A program made the position numbers and the translations under genes. Below are positions 5,027-5,543 of a stretch of DNA of 5,543 nt, piece after piece (within the stretch, counting starts at the first letter, position 1; each line of letters begins with the position of its first letter). The stretch comes from WRAI01 sp031549605 (GTDB lineage: Bacteria > Bacillota > Clostridia > Oscillospirales > UBA929): positions 1-5,543 of the forward strand of contig JAVBPM010000020.1 in the NCBI GenBank assembly GCA_031549605.1, read 5' to 3'. Under the pieces are notes generated by a model. That model searched no databases, was not told where the DNA came from, and saw only the letters and a program-made list of their open reading frames with translations.

Positions 5027-5037
5027 CCGGCTCTTTT
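5005..5037 (-). terminator. Terminator hairpin after the DUF1048 gene, overlapping the next promoter
   Basis: AAAAG (5005-5009) pairs with CTTTT (5033-5037). After a short bulge, CC..G..TGCC (up to 5018) pairs with GGCA..C..GG around a TTT loop (5019-5021); the stem has two mismatches. It begins 3 nt past the TAA of the DUF1048 gene, and on the minus strand the stem ends in GGCTTTTGG. The imperfect stem and short T-run suggest partial termination. Confidence 0.55.
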
Positions 5038-5039
5038 AC

Positions 5040-5381
5040 TTATTTCATCGACTTGTCGATGGCCTTGGCGACCTTTTGGTCGACTGTGGCTTGTATGAGG
5101 TCGGCGTAGGTTTGGCAGCCGTCCAGCAGTGCGTCGGCGAAGGCGGCAACGTCGCGGCCGGTCACCTCCAGCACGACCTTGCCGTCGGCGGCGCCCTGCT
5201 CGAACAGGTCGACGACGCCCGACAGCAGCGACATGCCCTCGGCTGTGTCGACCGGGCCGACTTTATAGAGGTATTTTTGCAGCTCGTGGTAGACGATTTG
5301 GTAGTCATTGGGCAGTGCTTTGACGCGGGCGACGTGGGCGCGCCACTCTTTTTTGCCCTCGATGATGTCTTTGATGCTCAT
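5040..5381 (-). CDS. DUF1048 family protein, 113 aa (complete paralogue)
   Basis: The ATG at 5381 has a perfect AGGAGG (5394-5389) 7 nt upstream, so this start is secure. The protein fits DUF1048 (PF06304): Ile-Lys-Asp-Ile-Ile-Glu-Gly-Lys-Lys-Glu-Trp-Arg (3-14), a helical Ala-Leu-Pro-x-Asp-Tyr (22-27), and Gln-Lys-Tyr-Leu-Tyr-Lys-Val-Gly (35-42). It continues with Leu-Leu-Ser-Gly-Val-Val-Asp-Leu-Phe-Glu-x-Gly-Ala-Ala-x-Gly-Lys (52-68) and Val-Thr-Gly-x-Asp-Val-Ala-Ala-Phe (73-81). The domain is all-helical and cytoplasmic, with no known reaction. DUF1048 genes commonly sit in operons with a PadR-type regulator. The gene upstream is a second DUF1048 gene 11 nt away, whose TAG overlaps this gene's ribosome binding site. 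A regulatory or partner role is inference. Confidence 0.92.
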   Translation of the reverse strand: MSIKDIIEGKKEWRAHVARVKALPNDYQIVYHELQKYLYKVGPVDTAEGMSLLSGVVDLFEQGAADGKVVLEVTGRDVAAFADALLDGCQTYADLIQATVDQKVAKAIDKSMK

Positions 5382-5392
5382 GGTGATGCCTC

Positions 5393-5543
5393 CTAAAGCC
5401 CCAGTTTTTTGGCGACGGCGTTGTTGAGCTGCGCGCGCCATTTGTCGCGGAAGGATTGTGCGCTTTCGTCGCCGACCAGTGCGCGGCAGAAGCCTTGTAT
5501 GTCGTCGCCGAGCGCTTCGTGTGCGCTTTGGCCGTCGGCGCTC
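5393..5543 (-). CDS. DUF1048 family protein, C-terminal fragment (5' end outside window)
   Basis: The frame enters from the right edge and ends at TAG 5395-5393, leaving 49 residues. They align by eye with the C-terminal third of the neighbouring DUF1048 protein: Ser-Ala-Asp-Gly-Gln against Ala-Ala-Asp-Gly-Lys, Leu-Gly-Asp-Asp-Ile-x-x-Phe-Cys against Thr-Gly-Arg-Asp-Val-Ala-Ala-Phe-Ala, and a final helix ending Val-Ala-Lys-Lys-Leu. It also carries Phe-Arg-Asp-Lys-Trp-Arg-x-x-Leu-Asn, which is typical of the family. The stop overlaps the AGGAGG of the next gene, so the two are cotranscribed. The pair is a tandem duplication that has diverged strongly. Confidence 0.78.
   Translation of the reverse strand, partial: SADGQSAHEALGDDIQGFCRALVGDESAQSFRDKWRAQLNNAVAKKLGL

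Noticed and set aside
4494..5396. 300-residue plus-strand open frame, the longest in the window
   Set aside because: It runs antisense across three well-supported minus-strand features (the 235-aa gene, its promoter region and the DUF1048 gene). The Val/Gly-rich sequence mirrors their codons, so it is a shadow.

Overview
The window looks like ordinary chromosomal DNA from a Gram-positive, Clostridia-type gut or anaerobic bacterium (Firmicutes; an Oscillospirales-like lineage is my guess). The reasons are strong AAGGAG/AGGAGG ribosome binding sites at about 7-8 nt from nearly every start, a consensus sigma-70/A promoter, GC-rich coding sequence, and families that are mostly clostridial (tandem DUF1048 genes, a DUF6273 protein, and an M15 peptidase fused to a PG_binding_1 domain). 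The taxonomic call is inference; there is no rRNA or marker gene here.

Layout from left to right. (1) Plus strand, 1-673: the C-terminal end of a GNAT acetyltransferase, then a 160-residue cysteine-containing protein of unknown function. (2) A 242-nt convergent intergenic region (674-915) holds several strong inverted repeats. (3) Minus strand, 2233 down to 916: a tight two-gene operon encoding a DUF3298/RsiV-like domain protein and a cytoplasm-type (no signal peptide) zinc D,D-peptidase with a peptidoglycan-binding domain. (4) Divergently, plus strand 2305-3323: a class I SAM-dependent methyltransferase followed after 14 nt by a YciI-like protein, closed by a strong terminator. (5) Minus strand, 3436 down to 3362: tRNA-Cys(GCA) with encoded CCA. 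Its promoter is a perfect TTGACA-17-TATAAT, and it shares the bidirectional terminator with the methyltransferase operon. (6) Minus strand, 4958 down to 3584: an unrecognised 235-residue protein and a DUF6273 protein, probably cotranscribed. (7) Minus strand, 5543 down to 5040: the end of one DUF1048 protein and a complete second DUF1048 paralogue, ending in a hairpin that overlaps the promoter of the next operon.

The genes form five or six small independent transcription units rather than one pathway. The best functional link is the peptidoglycan-related pair in (3). The DUF1048 pair in (7) probably belongs to a PadR-regulator operon whose regulator lies outside the window. I see no CRISPR array, transposase, phage structural gene, rRNA or origin. 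I do not see a convincing new defence or mobile system. The points most worth a second look are the structured region at 674-915, the DUF3298 plus peptidase operon, the Cys-rich orphan protein, the DUF6273 lectin-like candidate, and the promoter nested in a terminator at 4997-5037.
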